In this document: one piece after another, positions 17,073 through 26,083 of the stretch | Layout: each line of letters opens with the position of its first letter | Numbering within the stretch: the stretch's first letter is position 1 | DNA from: a bacterium SCSIO 12696 | Lineage (GTDB): Bacteria > Pseudomonadota > Gammaproteobacteria > Pseudomonadales > Porticoccaceae | Length of the DNA stretch: 64,000 nucleotides | Direction: 5' to 3' | Assembly: GCA_024397955.1 (NCBI GenBank) | Contig: CP073744.1 | Coordinates: forward strand, 434,001-498,000 | Notes under the pieces: generated by a model | Database searches by the model: none | Told to the model about the DNA's origin: nothing | What the model saw: only the letters and a program-made list of their open reading frames with translations | Translations under genes and position numbers: made by a program

Positions 17073-19194
17073 GGTCTCTGCTGTTAATCAGGCTCGCTGC
17101 AGTGGCAAAGTAGCTGGCTCCATGCTGGCAATTTTGGCTTTAATCGGCTTTGTGGCTATCGCTGTTGCCATGAATAAAGGCGGCAAAGGCGATGATAGCC
17201 AGGCTTCATCCAATGCTTCCGCTTCAGCGTTACTGGTTTCCGGGCGTGTGCTTGATGAAGGTGGGCAGCCTATTGATGGGGTTCAGCTTTCCATCAATGG
17301 AAAAGATGGGGGCGATACCACTGACGGCAAATATCGTTTCTCTTTGTCTGATGAACGTGTTTACCAACTTCGCTTGGAAGCACCGGATTATTACCCAATT
17401 ATTCACACTTTTTCCGCCCATGAACTAAAAGCAGCAAAAGGGGCTATTTCAGATATTACCCTGGTTGCCCGTAAACCGGGGCGAACGATGTTTGCTTTTG
17501 GCGGTGATGTTATGGCGGGTCGCCGTTACTTCAACCCTTTAACCGGGGACCAGGCGCTCATCAGTATGGAGGCGGAGCAAGGCGATACGCGGCAGTTACT
17601 GGCGCAAATAGAGCCTTACCTTGTTGATGCCGATGTGGCTTCCGTTAATCTGGAAATAGTGGTTGCTGAAGAAAAGCCAGAAGTTGAAACACCCAAAAGC
17701 GTTATCTTTTTTGCTCGTCCAGCATTAGTGGATGCACTGAAAAATGCTGGTGTGGATTTTGTAACACTTGGCAATAATCATGTTTTTGACTTTGGTGATG
17801 AAGGTGTAGTACTCACCCGCAAGTATCTGGATCAGTACCAGATTCCTTATTCCGGTGGTGGCCTCAACGAAAAGGAAGCGTTGGCGGCTTATGAAGTTAG
17901 CCACAATGGCCATGGTTATAAAATGCTTGGTTACGTGGGCTGGAAGGGCAATTTTACGCCTAATCAAGTGGCTGAAGCCAATAAGGGAGGAGCCGCTTGG
18001 GGCAGCGAACAGAACATTAAGCAATCGGTTGCCCGCGAAGCCAGTACTGATCAGCCGGTGATTGTTCAATACCACGGCAGTAACGAGTACAGCTACGGCC
18101 CTACAGAAGAGACCCGTAGTCGCATGCATCTGGCCATTGATTCCGGTGCTGCGCTTGCCATTGTCCACCATCCTCATGTGGTTCAGGGCTTTGAATTGTA
18201 CAAAGGCAAGTTAGTGGCTCACTCACTGGGTAACTTTCTGTTCGATCAATACTTTCAGGAAACTCACCGTTCCGCCATGCTGTATGTATGGATGGATGGG
18301 GAAGAGTTTGTGCGCGCAGAAGCCGTTCCCCTCTACGTCAAGCACTACCAACCCACGCCAGCGGTTGGTGCAGTCCGGCAGCACATATTGCGTCGTATCA
18401 ATCACCAATCCAGCTTGCACGGCCTGACGTTGGCCAGCAGCGGTGGCCACGCTATTGTGGTTGCTGATGAACAAAAACCATCAAGTGTGAAAAGCACAAC
18501 TACTTTACCGTTAACCGGTGGCGCCTGGTCGGGTGAAATATTGCCTAACTGGCAGAACCGTTTGCTGCAAGTAGACACCGCGGAAGGAGCAAGCTGCCAG
18601 CTTGGCCGTGATCTGCTGGTGACCGGAGATTTTGAGTCGGCCCCTATTCTGCCGTCAGACCCAGGTACTTGGAATTTTAGTGAGGGTAGTGGTGTCGAGA
18701 ATGGCGATGCTCACAGTGGTGAATTTGCCATGGTGCTAAACCCAAGTTCTGATGGCAGCTACGCGGTAACCCGAGGTTTTCATCGCTTGGTAGAAGCCCA
18801 AGACGGTGCCACACACTCTTTAACAGGTGTCATTCGTTCGGCGAAGCCACAAGCTCTTGAGGTGTGTCTGGAGTTTGCTCCAAGAGCTAAGCCGTTCAGT
18901 GCGTCGTTGGACGCAGCGCCCCACCAGTGTTTTGGTGAAATTAACAGCTCAGGTGATGGCTGGCAAAATTTTCGTTTTGATTTCCCAGTTGTGGATCAGC
19001 AGCAAAATAAAGGGTATCGAATTCGCTTGCAAAGCAAAGGCACGCTAGCCGCACCGGTTCAGTTGGATGATCTTTCATGGGTCGCTTGGGAACAGCCTGT
19101 TGCTTGTGCTGAACTGCCCAGCAGTGAAGTGACGAATAGTGACCGATTAAGCCTTGGTGGTGCAGGTGAAACGGCACAAATTATTGTGCAGTAA
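17065..19194 (+). CDS. CapA-domain (poly-gamma-glutamate synthesis type) membrane-anchored protein
   Basis: 709 residues from ATG 17065, which overlaps the D-aminoacylase stop; the in-frame start at 17020 lies deep inside the previous gene. Order: short cytoplasmic tail; one membrane segment (about 19-36, LAILALIGFVAIAVAM); a carboxypeptidase-regulatory-like beta domain (about 57-115, SGRVLDEGGQPIDGVQLSI); a CapA metallophosphoesterase-like domain (about 120-410) with FAFGGDVMAGRRY, VTLGNNHVFDFGDEG, QYHGSNEYSYG, VHHPHVVQGFE and SLGNFLFD. A C-terminal beta-sandwich starting LLVTGDFES resembles carbohydrate-binding modules. CapA/PgsA belongs to poly-gamma-glutamate capsule systems, but capB and capC are absent here. 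A role in handling or degrading the polymer is therefore more likely than synthesis; this is inference. Confidence 0.85.
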   Translation: MIEVSAVNQARCSGKVAGSMLAILALIGFVAIAVAMNKGGKGDDSQASSNASASALLVSGRVLDEGGQPIDGVQLSINGKDGGDTTDGKYRFSLSDERVYQLRLEAPDYYPIIHTFSAHELKAAKGAISDITLVARKPGRTMFAFGGDVMAGRRYFNPLTGDQALISMEAEQGDTRQLLAQIEPYLVDADVASVNLEIVVAEEKPEVETPKSVIFFARPALVDALKNAGVDFVTLGNNHVFDFGDEGVVLTRKYLDQYQIPYSGGGLNEKEALAAYEVSHNGHGYKMLGYVGWKGNFTPNQVAEANKGGAAWGSEQNIKQSVAREASTDQPVIVQYHGSNEYSYGPTEETRSRMHLAIDSGAALAIVHHPHVVQGFELYKGKLVAHSLGNFLFDQYFQETHRSAMLYVWMDGEEFVRAEAVPLYVKHYQPTPAVGAVRQHILRRINHQSSLHGLTLASSGGHAIVVADEQKPSSVKSTTTLPLTGGAWSGEILPNWQNRLLQVDTAEGASCQLGRDLLVTGDFESAPILPSDPGTWNFSEGSGVENGDAHSGEFAMVLNPSSDGSYAVTRGFHRLVEAQDGATHSLTGVIRSAKPQALEVCLEFAPRAKPFSASLDAAPHQCFGEINSSGDGWQNFRFDFPVVDQQQNKGYRIRLQSKGTLAAPVQLDDLSWVAWEQPVACAELPSSEVTNSDRLSLGGAGETAQIIVQ

Positions 19195-19243
19195 AATTTT
19201 ATTGCTGGCACAGTAATAGAAAATCTACCTGTTTGTTCTGAAC

Positions 19244-19280
19244 AACTACGGCGATCTTTTTAGATCGCCGTAGTTTTTTC
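19244..19280. terminator. Strong terminator between convergent CapA and GGT2 genes
   Basis: A 14-base perfect stem (19244-19257 with 19262-19275) around TTTT, followed by a T-run on the + strand. It closes the GGT1-deacylase-CapA operon and may also act on the opposite strand. Confidence 0.92.
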
Positions 19281-19306
19281 CTTTTCCTGTGAGTCGGTTT
19301 TGCTCT

Positions 19307-21073
19307 TTACTTTACGCCAACCGCTTTTGCGTCTGGCCTGCGAGTGTCTGCTGCTCCATTCAACTCGCTGCCTTCAATCAGGATCGATTGGGTGCTACCC
19401 ATGGTGGCCCCATGTTTAATACTGTGGCCCCGTTGTTCCAGCGCCCTGACCACGTCTTTGGGGTGGCCGCTTTCCAATTCCAACTGATTTGAAATTCCTT
19501 GATAGCTGCGAGGTGTCTGAGTGGCGTCAGCGATGTTCATACCATGATCGATGACGTTCATTAGCACCTGTGCAACCACAGGCATAATGCGTGCACCACC
19601 GGGCGAGCCGCTAATAATTACCGGCTTGCCATCTTTCAGAACAATGACCGGAGAAATGCCGGAAACTACACGTTTGCCAGGGCGCAGCACATTGGCCAAG
19701 CTGGCTTTGCTGTTGCGAACTTTGCTCTCGTCCACAGACAGGCCGAAGTTGCCCAAGTGGTCGTTGAGAATAATACCGGTGCCCTCGGCCATCACGTAGG
19801 CACCAAACGATGAGCTGATGGTGTATGTATTGCTAACTGCATTGCCGTCTTTGTCCACCACGGAATAATGGGTGGTGTCTCGGCTTTCGTACTGCAGTGG
19901 GTCACCAGGCAAAATATCAGTTATTGGGCGAGCTTGCTGCATATCGATGAGTTCAGCCAATTGTTTCGCGTAGGCTTTACTACCCAAACCCTTTTCGGGG
20001 ACTTTGTGTTGGGGATAACCACCCATAAAGCGAGTGCGATCCACGGTGACCAGTTTCTGGGCTTCTGACAATAGGTGTATATTGTCGGAGCTGTTGGAGC
20101 CATATTCAGCAATAGGAAAATTTTCCAGAATATTCATCAATTGCTTAAAACCAATGCCATTGGATGGTGGTGGCATATAAGCCATCTGATAACCACGGTA
20201 ATCCCCCCAAATTGGCTGGCGCTCGTTGACACGGTAATTGGCCAAGTCATCGTGAGTGATAACACCGCCGTTGGCCTTCATATCGGCAACAATTTTGTCG
20301 GCAATGGCACCTTTGTAAAATGCATCGGCACCGCCTTTGGCAATTTGCTTGAGTGACCATGCTAGGTCTGTTTGTTTTAAGCGCTCTCCAGGTTGATAGC
20401 TGGATTGATCTTTCTTATAAAGAGTTTCTGCAAGTGCTTTGTTGTTTATCAGTTTGCCTTGCATCGTGCTCAAGGCATAAGACAAGTCCGGCGTGACGGT
20501 AATGCCTCGTTGAGCCAGTTCGATTGCCGGTTTTACCAAGGTTTTCCAGGGGAGTTTGCCGTACTTTTGGTGGGCGTGATAAAGGCCGGCAACCGTTCCG
20601 GGTATGCCAACACCGAGGTGGCTGTAGCGCTTGTCTCGGTCCCATTCACCATCTGCCGTGGCAAGCAATTCCGGGGTGATGTTCTGTGGTGCTTGCCCAT
20701 AGTATTCAATGGCAACGGTTTTGTTTTCTTCGGCAAGATGAACCAACATAAAACCACTGCCACCGATGTTGCCAGCACGGGGCAGGGTAACCGCAAGGGC
20801 AAAGCCGGTGGCTACCGCAGCGTCCACCGCGTTGCCGCCCTGTTCAAGGATTTCTGCGCCCACCTGAGATGCCAGGCTATTCTGGCTGACCACCATGCCT
20901 TCGGTAGAGGTAACCGGGTGGTTGATGGTGTCATAGCGAATCAGGAATTGGCTGGTGCTGCTCTGTTTTTTTGCCGTTGGCACTTCCGCGCTAGCGGGGG
21001 AAAGGTTGAGCGTCAGCAGCACACTGAGCAGGAGCTTGAGAGGTAGTTTGTTGGGGAATGGATTTGAATGCAT
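19307..21073 (-). CDS. Gamma-glutamyltransferase-family protein 2 with altered substrate pocket
   Basis: Secreted Ntn-hydrolase of the GGT family. ATG at 21073 is chosen over TTG 21097 because GGAG lies about 8 bases upstream and a signal peptide follows directly (588 residues). The autoprocessing nucleophile is kept (Thr400 in RDTTHYSVVD), as is the oxyanion SPGG. Residues that hold the gamma-glutamyl group are not. DYREMAP is replaced by EYYGQAP (no Arg), the TLN Asn by Ser420, the DD of NNEMDDF by Gly441-Asn442, and the second Ser of LSSM by Gly472. The enzyme is therefore probably active but on a different acyl group. It is convergent to the CapA operon and appears monocistronic. Confidence 0.9.
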   Translation of the reverse strand: MHSNPFPNKLPLKLLLSVLLTLNLSPASAEVPTAKKQSSTSQFLIRYDTINHPVTSTEGMVVSQNSLASQVGAEILEQGGNAVDAAVATGFALAVTLPRAGNIGGSGFMLVHLAEENKTVAIEYYGQAPQNITPELLATADGEWDRDKRYSHLGVGIPGTVAGLYHAHQKYGKLPWKTLVKPAIELAQRGITVTPDLSYALSTMQGKLINNKALAETLYKKDQSSYQPGERLKQTDLAWSLKQIAKGGADAFYKGAIADKIVADMKANGGVITHDDLANYRVNERQPIWGDYRGYQMAYMPPPSNGIGFKQLMNILENFPIAEYGSNSSDNIHLLSEAQKLVTVDRTRFMGGYPQHKVPEKGLGSKAYAKQLAELIDMQQARPITDILPGDPLQYESRDTTHYSVVDKDGNAVSNTYTISSSFGAYVMAEGTGIILNDHLGNFGLSVDESKVRNSKASLANVLRPGKRVVSGISPVIVLKDGKPVIISGSPGGARIMPVVAQVLMNVIDHGMNIADATQTPRSYQGISNQLELESGHPKDVVRALEQRGHSIKHGATMGSTQSILIEGSELNGAADTRRPDAKAVGVK

Positions 21074-21177
21074 GTTCTCGCTCCAGCCGTTAATCAAAAC
21101 GCCAAGTCTATATCAGGCATTTTTCCTGAGCCAGTGGTGTATTCAATGAGCATTCATGCTGCCTGAGAAAAGTGCTT

Positions 21178-21215
21178 GTAGGGTGAATTAGCCGCACAGC
21201 GGCGTAATACACTCT
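21178..21215. repeat. Small palindromic intergenic repeat
   Basis: An imperfect inverted repeat: an arm starting GTAGGGTGAATTA and its degenerate complement ending TAATACACTCTA flank a GCCGC-ACA-GCGGC core. This resembles the widespread short palindromes of the GTAGGGTG...TACGC type found between bacterial genes. It lies between GGT2 and the next minus-strand gene. Confidence 0.5.
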
Positions 21216-21244
21216 ATCTGAAAGACGACGAATCGGTGATGGCT

Positions 21245-21832
21245 TTACTGCAACAACGCCAGCTTGATGGCCTTTAAATCCATTGCTTCCAGAAAGGCTT
21301 CCAAAGCATCTTCATCACTCAGGTTCTGGCCTTTCAGTTGCAGCAGAATCTGGCCTGCCAGCATCAGGGTGATCTCTACAGAATTTCGCTCTTTGCGCTT
21401 GATGCCCTTATTGCGCTGGTAGCGATAGGGCTCGGCGTTAGCGTCGTTGCGCAGCAACATGGGGTTGTTAATCATGGCGCCCAGGCCACTGACCATAGGG
21501 GAATTGGCACTGATGCTGATCTCCACCGTCTCGCGGCCCTTGCGGTAGCGCTTGGACATATGAGTGCCACCGCCGAGCATCGCCATGGCGGCGCTATTGT
21601 GTTCCACATCCTCAGCAGACCAACCCTCCAGAGGCTTGGGCAGCAGCTGGGCATTGTCTTTATCCAGTTTGCTTTGGATCTGGGAAATGGCGTACTGCAG
21701 CTCATCAATGGCGGCTTGGTAATCCTGGTCGTTGTAGGCCTCGAGGCCCAGGTTAATCTGCTCGCTGATCTTGTCGGCAAAGGCGGGGGTTGCAAACAGC
21801 AGGGTGGCAATCAGGGAAACAGTGGCTTTCAT
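21245..21832 (-). CDS. Periplasmic protein of unknown function
   Basis: 195 residues from ATG 21832, preceded by a strong Shine-Dalgarno (AAGGAGATAACC before the ATG); an in-frame start nine codons earlier lacks this. A clear signal peptide (about 19 residues, ending PAFA) is followed by a helical segment with a TPR-like half (LGLEAYNDQDYQAAIDELQYA). The remaining region is mixed and I do not recognise it. It is transcribed away from htpG. No function is proposed. Confidence 0.75.
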   Translation of the reverse strand: MKATVSLIATLLFATPAFADKISEQINLGLEAYNDQDYQAAIDELQYAISQIQSKLDKDNAQLLPKPLEGWSAEDVEHNSAAMAMLGGGTHMSKRYRKGRETVEISISANSPMVSGLGAMINNPMLLRNDANAEPYRYQRNKGIKRKERNSVEITLMLAGQILLQLKGQNLSDEDALEAFLEAMDLKAIKLALLQ

Positions 21833-21876
21833 GGTTATCTCCTTATAAATCACAGGCAATCGATAAAAGTGTAGCC

Positions 21877-21904
21877 CTTGAAAGTCGGAAACTCGACCTT
21901 ATTT
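21877..21904 (+). promoter_or_regulatory. Predicted sigma-32 heat-shock promoter of htpG
   Basis: CTTGAAA (21877-21883), a 13-base spacer and CCTTATTT (21897-21904) fit the heat-shock consensus CTTGAAA-N13/15-CCCCATNT well. It starts 65 bases before the htpG ATG. Confidence 0.7.
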
Positions 21905-21941
21905 ACCTGTCATCCTGTTTTTTCCACGGAGCAATAACACT

Positions 21942-23855
21942 ATGAGCGATACCGCCACCCAGACGGAAACCCACGGTTTCCAAACAGAAGCCAAGCAGCT
22001 TCTCCATTTGATGATCCACTCCTTGTACAGCAACAAGGAAATCTTTCTTCGCGAGCTGATTTCCAATGCCTCAGATGCCGCCGACAAGCTGCGTTTTGAA
22101 GCTTTGGAAAATGCCGATCTGTTTGAGAACGATAGCGAACTGAGAGTTCGCATCAGCGCCGACAGTGAGGCCAACACCATTACCATCAGCGATAACGGCA
22201 TTGGTATGTCGAAAGAAGAGATCATCGACAACCTGGGTACCATTGCCAAGTCCGGTACCGCGCAGTTTTTATCTTCGCTGAGTGGCGATCAAAAATCTGA
22301 CTCCCAATTGATTGGCCAGTTTGGCGTGGGCTTTTACTCCGCCTTTATCGTTGCCGACAAAGTGGTGGTGGAGTCCCGCCGTGCCGGTGATAGCGCTGAT
22401 TCCGGAGTGCGCTGGAGCTGTGAAGGCGAAGCGGAGTTTCAGGTGGAAGCCATTGATCGTGCTGAGCGAGGCACGGCGATTACTCTGCACCTGAAAAGTG
22501 ATGAAAGCGAATTTGCCAACGAGTTCCGTTTGCGCAATATCGTCAAAAAATACTCAGACCATATCGCCGTGGCGGTGGAGATGGCCAAGCCGGAATACCC
22601 TACCGGTGAAGAGGAAGAACAAGAAAAGGAAGAAAAGGCCCCTGAGTTTGAGGTGGTCAACAGCGCCAAAGCCATGTGGACCCGTTCCCGCAGTGAGCTC
22701 AAGGACGAGGACTACAAAGAGTTCTACAAGCACATTGGCCACGACTTTCAAGACCCGCTGGTATGGAGCCATAACCGGGTAGAGGGCAAGCTGGATTACA
22801 CCAGCCTGCTGTACGTGCCTGCTCACGCGCCCTTTGACCTCTACAACCGGGAAGCGCCCAAAGGCCTTAAGCTGTATATTCAGCGCACCTTTATCATGGA
22901 CGACGCCGAGCAGTTTTTGCCCCTGTACCTGCGTTTTGTCAAAGGCGTAGTGGATTCTGCAGACTTGCCGCTCAATGTGTCTCGCGAAATCTTGCAGCAG
23001 ACGCCAGCGGTAGACAGTATTCGTTCTGCCCTCAGCAAGCGGGTACTGGATATGCTCGGCAAATTGGCTAACAAAGAAGGGGATGATTACCAGACGTTCT
23101 GGAATACCTTTGGCCCGGTATTGAAGGAAGGCCCGGCGGAAGACCACGGCAACAAAGAGAAAATTGCCAGCCTGTTGCGCTTTGCCTCCACCCACACCGG
23201 CAACAGTGACCAAACCGTGGCACTGGCGGATTACCTGGAACGCATGAAAGAAGGCCAGGAGAAGATTTACTTCCTCACTGCCGACAGCTACAGCGCCGCC
23301 CAGAACAGCCCTTACCTTGAAGTGTTCCGCAAGCACGGCATTGAGGTGCTGCTGCTCACCGACCGCATCGACGAGTGGTTGATGAGCTACCTCACTGAAT
23401 TCGATGGCAAGTCTTTCCAGGATGTGGCTCGCGGCGAGCTGGATCTGGGTAAGATTACTGGTGAGGAGGACAAACCGGAAGATGACAAGCCCTCTGAGGA
23501 GCAGACTGCTCTGGTGGAGCGTGTCAAAGAGCTGTTGGGCGATACCGTGGAAGACGTGCGCACCAGTACCCGACTCACCGATTCACCGGCCTGCCTGGTG
23601 GTGGGGGATCAGGATGTGGGCATGCAGATGCGCCGTATTCTTGAAGCTGCTGGCCAGGCGGTGCCGGAAAGCAAACCGATTCTGGAAGTCAACGCGGAGC
23701 ACGACCTGCTCAAACAACTGGACGTGGAGCCCGATGAGGATCGCGCCGGTGATCTGGCGCTGTTGATGTTTGAACAGGCACAACTGGCTGCTGGAGAACA
23801 GTTGGATGATCCGTCCGCGTTTGTTCAGCGCTTGAACAAGCTGCTGTTCAAATAA
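21942..23855 (+). CDS. htpG: Hsp90 chaperone HtpG
   Basis: Cytoplasmic ATP-dependent dimeric chaperone, 637 residues, full length for the family. The GHKL ATPase domain is obvious: [42 protein letters not shown] and GQFGVGFYS. The charged middle linker [15 protein letters not shown] precedes the middle domain with the NVSREIL motif, and the C-terminal dimerisation domain follows. It has its own sigma-32 type promoter and a downstream terminator, so it is a single-gene unit. Confidence 0.98.
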   Translation: MSDTATQTETHGFQTEAKQLLHLMIHSLYSNKEIFLRELISNASDAADKLRFEALENADLFENDSELRVRISADSEANTITISDNGIGMSKEEIIDNLGTIAKSGTAQFLSSLSGDQKSDSQLIGQFGVGFYSAFIVADKVVVESRRAGDSADSGVRWSCEGEAEFQVEAIDRAERGTAITLHLKSDESEFANEFRLRNIVKKYSDHIAVAVEMAKPEYPTGEEEEQEKEEKAPEFEVVNSAKAMWTRSRSELKDEDYKEFYKHIGHDFQDPLVWSHNRVEGKLDYTSLLYVPAHAPFDLYNREAPKGLKLYIQRTFIMDDAEQFLPLYLRFVKGVVDSADLPLNVSREILQQTPAVDSIRSALSKRVLDMLGKLANKEGDDYQTFWNTFGPVLKEGPAEDHGNKEKIASLLRFASTHTGNSDQTVALADYLERMKEGQEKIYFLTADSYSAAQNSPYLEVFRKHGIEVLLLTDRIDEWLMSYLTEFDGKSFQDVARGELDLGKITGEEDKPEDDKPSEEQTALVERVKELLGDTVEDVRTSTRLTDSPACLVVGDQDVGMQMRRILEAAGQAVPESKPILEVNAEHDLLKQLDVEPDEDRAGDLALLMFEQAQLAAGEQLDDPSAFVQRLNKLLFK

Positions 23856-23874
23856 GCATATTGCAAGGCCGCAA

Positions 23875-23908
23875 AAAGGCGAATGGGCGTTCAGCCATTC
23901 GCCTTTAT
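23875..23908 (+). terminator. Terminator after htpG
   Basis: A 12-base stem (23875-23886 with 23895-23906, core GGCGAATGG) followed by a T-rich stretch. Confidence 0.88.
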
Positions 23909-24008
23909 TTGTGTCTGGGATGTCATTTTTCGGTCTCTTTTGAGTCATGGCTATGCACCCCATTACCCCCTATAATCGACCTTCACAACAGCACCAGACG
24001 CTTACTTT

Positions 24009-25034
24009 ATGACCGATAACAACCATAAAATTACGGTACTTGGCGGAGGCAGTTTTGGCACTGCCATTGCCAATATGATTGCCTGCAACGGTTTTCCAGT
24101 GACCCAGTGGATGCGCGACGAGGCCAATGCAAAAAATTGCATGGACAGCGGAGAAAACAGCCGTTATCTGCCAGGCTACAAGCTGGACAGCCGCCTTGAG
24201 GTTACTGCAGATCTTGAACAGGCGCTCAGTGGCAGTGATGTGGTGTTTTTCTCCATCCCCAGTAAGGCGTTTCGTTCCGTAGCGGCCGTGGCCGCTGCTT
24301 ATATGGATTCTCGCACCATGGCGGTAAGCACCACCAAGGGCATTGAACCCAACAGCTTTGAGCTGATGAGCCAGATTCTGGAAGAGGAACTGCCCACCCA
24401 GCGAATTGGTGTAATCAGTGGGCCCAACCTGGCCAAAGAAATTGTCGCCAAGCAAATTACCGCCACGGTGGTTGCCAGTGACGACAATGAGCTCTGCGAA
24501 ACCGTACAGCAACTGTTGGGCTCCCGTTATTTTCGTGTGTACGCCAATGCCGACCGCTACGGTGTTGAATTGGCCGGCGCGCTCAAGAATATCTACGCCC
24601 TGGCAGCTGGGCTGGCGGCGGCGTTGGAAGTGGGTCAAAACACCACCAGTGTGCTGATTACCCGCAGCCTGGCTGAAATGAGTCGGTTTGCCATGCAGTT
24701 GGGTGCAAACCCGATGACTTTTCTCGGCCTCAGTGGCGTCGGAGATTTGTTTGTTACCTGCACCTCACCCCTCAGTCGCAACTACCAAGTAGGCTATGCC
24801 ATTGGCAAGGGTAAAACCCTCGAGCAGGCCATTGAACAGGTGGGCCAGGTGGCAGAAGGGGTGAATACCACCCGCCTGGTGAAGGAAAAATCCGATGAGC
24901 TGGATATCTACATGCCCTTGGCTAACGCCATGTATGAGTGCATGTTTAACGGCTCATCCATCGAGCAGTTGATGGGCAATATGATGTTGGCCGAACAGTC
25001 GAATGATGTTGAATTTTCGGCACTTAAAGCTTGA
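24009..25034 (+). CDS. gpsA: Glycerol-3-phosphate dehydrogenase [NAD(P)+]
   Basis: Cytoplasmic enzyme making sn-glycerol-3-phosphate from dihydroxyacetone phosphate for phospholipid synthesis. 341 residues. The N-terminal Rossmann motif is VLGGGSFGTAIA. Also visible are STTKGIEP, ISGPNLAKEI, the catalytic-lysine segment ELAGALKNIYALAAG and the GLSGVGDLFVTC loop. It begins a long same-strand run of genes (DUF4389, sixA, hydrolase, pabC, mltG, tmk, holB). Confidence 0.97.
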   Translation: MTDNNHKITVLGGGSFGTAIANMIACNGFPVTQWMRDEANAKNCMDSGENSRYLPGYKLDSRLEVTADLEQALSGSDVVFFSIPSKAFRSVAAVAAAYMDSRTMAVSTTKGIEPNSFELMSQILEEELPTQRIGVISGPNLAKEIVAKQITATVVASDDNELCETVQQLLGSRYFRVYANADRYGVELAGALKNIYALAAGLAAALEVGQNTTSVLITRSLAEMSRFAMQLGANPMTFLGLSGVGDLFVTCTSPLSRNYQVGYAIGKGKTLEQAIEQVGQVAEGVNTTRLVKEKSDELDIYMPLANAMYECMFNGSSIEQLMGNMMLAEQSNDVEFSALKA

Positions 25035-25076
25035 ATTTAAAGTAAATTAACAAGAACTATTTTAGTGGGAAAAGTT

Positions 25077-25631
25077 ATGAGTGAGAAGCAAGGACAACCC
25101 CATTTTTTGAACGTTAATGTGTGGCTGCGTTTGTTGTTTATGGCATTTGCCTTGGTATGCCTGTTCATTGCCCGAATCCTGGTTTGGGTGGCGGTAGTAT
25201 TTCAGTTTTTGGTGGTGCTATTTACCGGCCAGGATAACGACAACTTGCGCAACTTTGGTCAGGGCGTCAGCAAATGGGTGTACCAATGTCTGCTGTTTTT
25301 AACCTTTAACAGCGAAGAGAAGCCCTTTCCATTCAATGAATGGCCAGAGGTTGAACCCGGTGAACCCTATCGCGCCCCACAACCGGAAGTGGTTTCTGAA
25401 AAGGAACCCGAAGAGGAACAGCAAAAAGAGCAGCAGCAAGAACCTCAACCAGAACCTCAACCAGAACCACAAGCGACTGCGCCGGTAGAGCCAACCTACC
25501 AGGGCGGTGAAGCTGAGGTGGAGTTGGACGACCAGCCAGAGCCCCTGGAATCGCCCGCTGAAGACACTTCCTCGCTAAACAGTGCCCCGCTAAACAGTGA
25601 TGGCCAGGATGACCCCGAAAAGCGCGGATGA
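25077..25631 (+). CDS. DUF4389 family membrane protein
   Basis: Small inner-membrane protein of 184 residues from ATG 25077 (an in-frame GTG lies at 25065). Hydrophobic segments span about residues 15-65 (LRLLFMAFALVCLFIARILVWV and VVFQFLVVLFTG). The following GQDNDNLRNFGQGVSKWVYQ is typical of DUF4389 proteins. The C-terminal third is a low-complexity Glu/Gln/Pro tail with a repeated PEPQ pattern. Its stop overlaps the sixA start (ATGA). Biochemical role unknown. Confidence 0.8.
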   Translation: MSEKQGQPHFLNVNVWLRLLFMAFALVCLFIARILVWVAVVFQFLVVLFTGQDNDNLRNFGQGVSKWVYQCLLFLTFNSEEKPFPFNEWPEVEPGEPYRAPQPEVVSEKEPEEEQQKEQQQEPQPEPQPEPQATAPVEPTYQGGEAEVELDDQPEPLESPAEDTSSLNSAPLNSDGQDDPEKRG

Positions 25632-26083
25632 AGCTGTTCCTGTTGCGCCATGGCGATGCGGCCAGTTACGGAGAGGGTGGTGAACGGCCACTGACGCCTC
25701 TGGGGTTGGAGCAAACCCGCCGAATTGTCGCCGAGGCTGCCAATGGCCTCAACGCTGTAGAGAGCGTGTACAGCAGCCCTAAATTACGGGCTCGGCAGAC
25801 CGCAGAAGCTGCTGTTGATGCGGCCCAATTGGGATTGCAACCGCAGGTTGTGGAGCAGTTGTTGCCAGGTGCAGATATCAACGCATTGCGCGCTGTTATC
25901 GGTGGCAGCGAGCACAACAGTGTCTTGCTGGTTACCCACCAGCCGTTGGTGGGTAAATTATTGGATTATCTGACGGATCGCTCTGATCTCGGTTACCAGA
26001 TGGGCACCAGTTGCCTGGCTTGCCTGGATGTCACTGGCTTTGCCTGTGGTGGTGCGACCTTGCAATGGTTGAAGCAGCCTTGA
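25628..26083 (+). CDS. sixA: Phosphohistidine phosphatase SixA
   Basis: Cytoplasmic histidine-phosphatase-superfamily enzyme of 151 residues that dephosphorylates phosphohistidine on signalling or PTS proteins. The catalytic motif LFLLRHGDA lies at the N-terminus, YSSPKLRARQTAEAA carries the second Arg, and LLVTHQPLVG the second catalytic His. It overlaps DUF4389 upstream by four bases and the hydrolase gene downstream by 19 bases. Confidence 0.93.
   Translation: MKLFLLRHGDAASYGEGGERPLTPLGLEQTRRIVAEAANGLNAVESVYSSPKLRARQTAEAAVDAAQLGLQPQVVEQLLPGADINALRAVIGGSEHNSVLLVTHQPLVGKLLDYLTDRSDLGYQMGTSCLACLDVTGFACGGATLQWLKQP

Noticed and set aside
13691..19194. Poly-gamma-glutamate capsule synthesis operon (cap/pgs)
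   Set aside because: Only a CapA-domain protein and GGTs are present; the CapB ligase and CapC membrane partner are missing.
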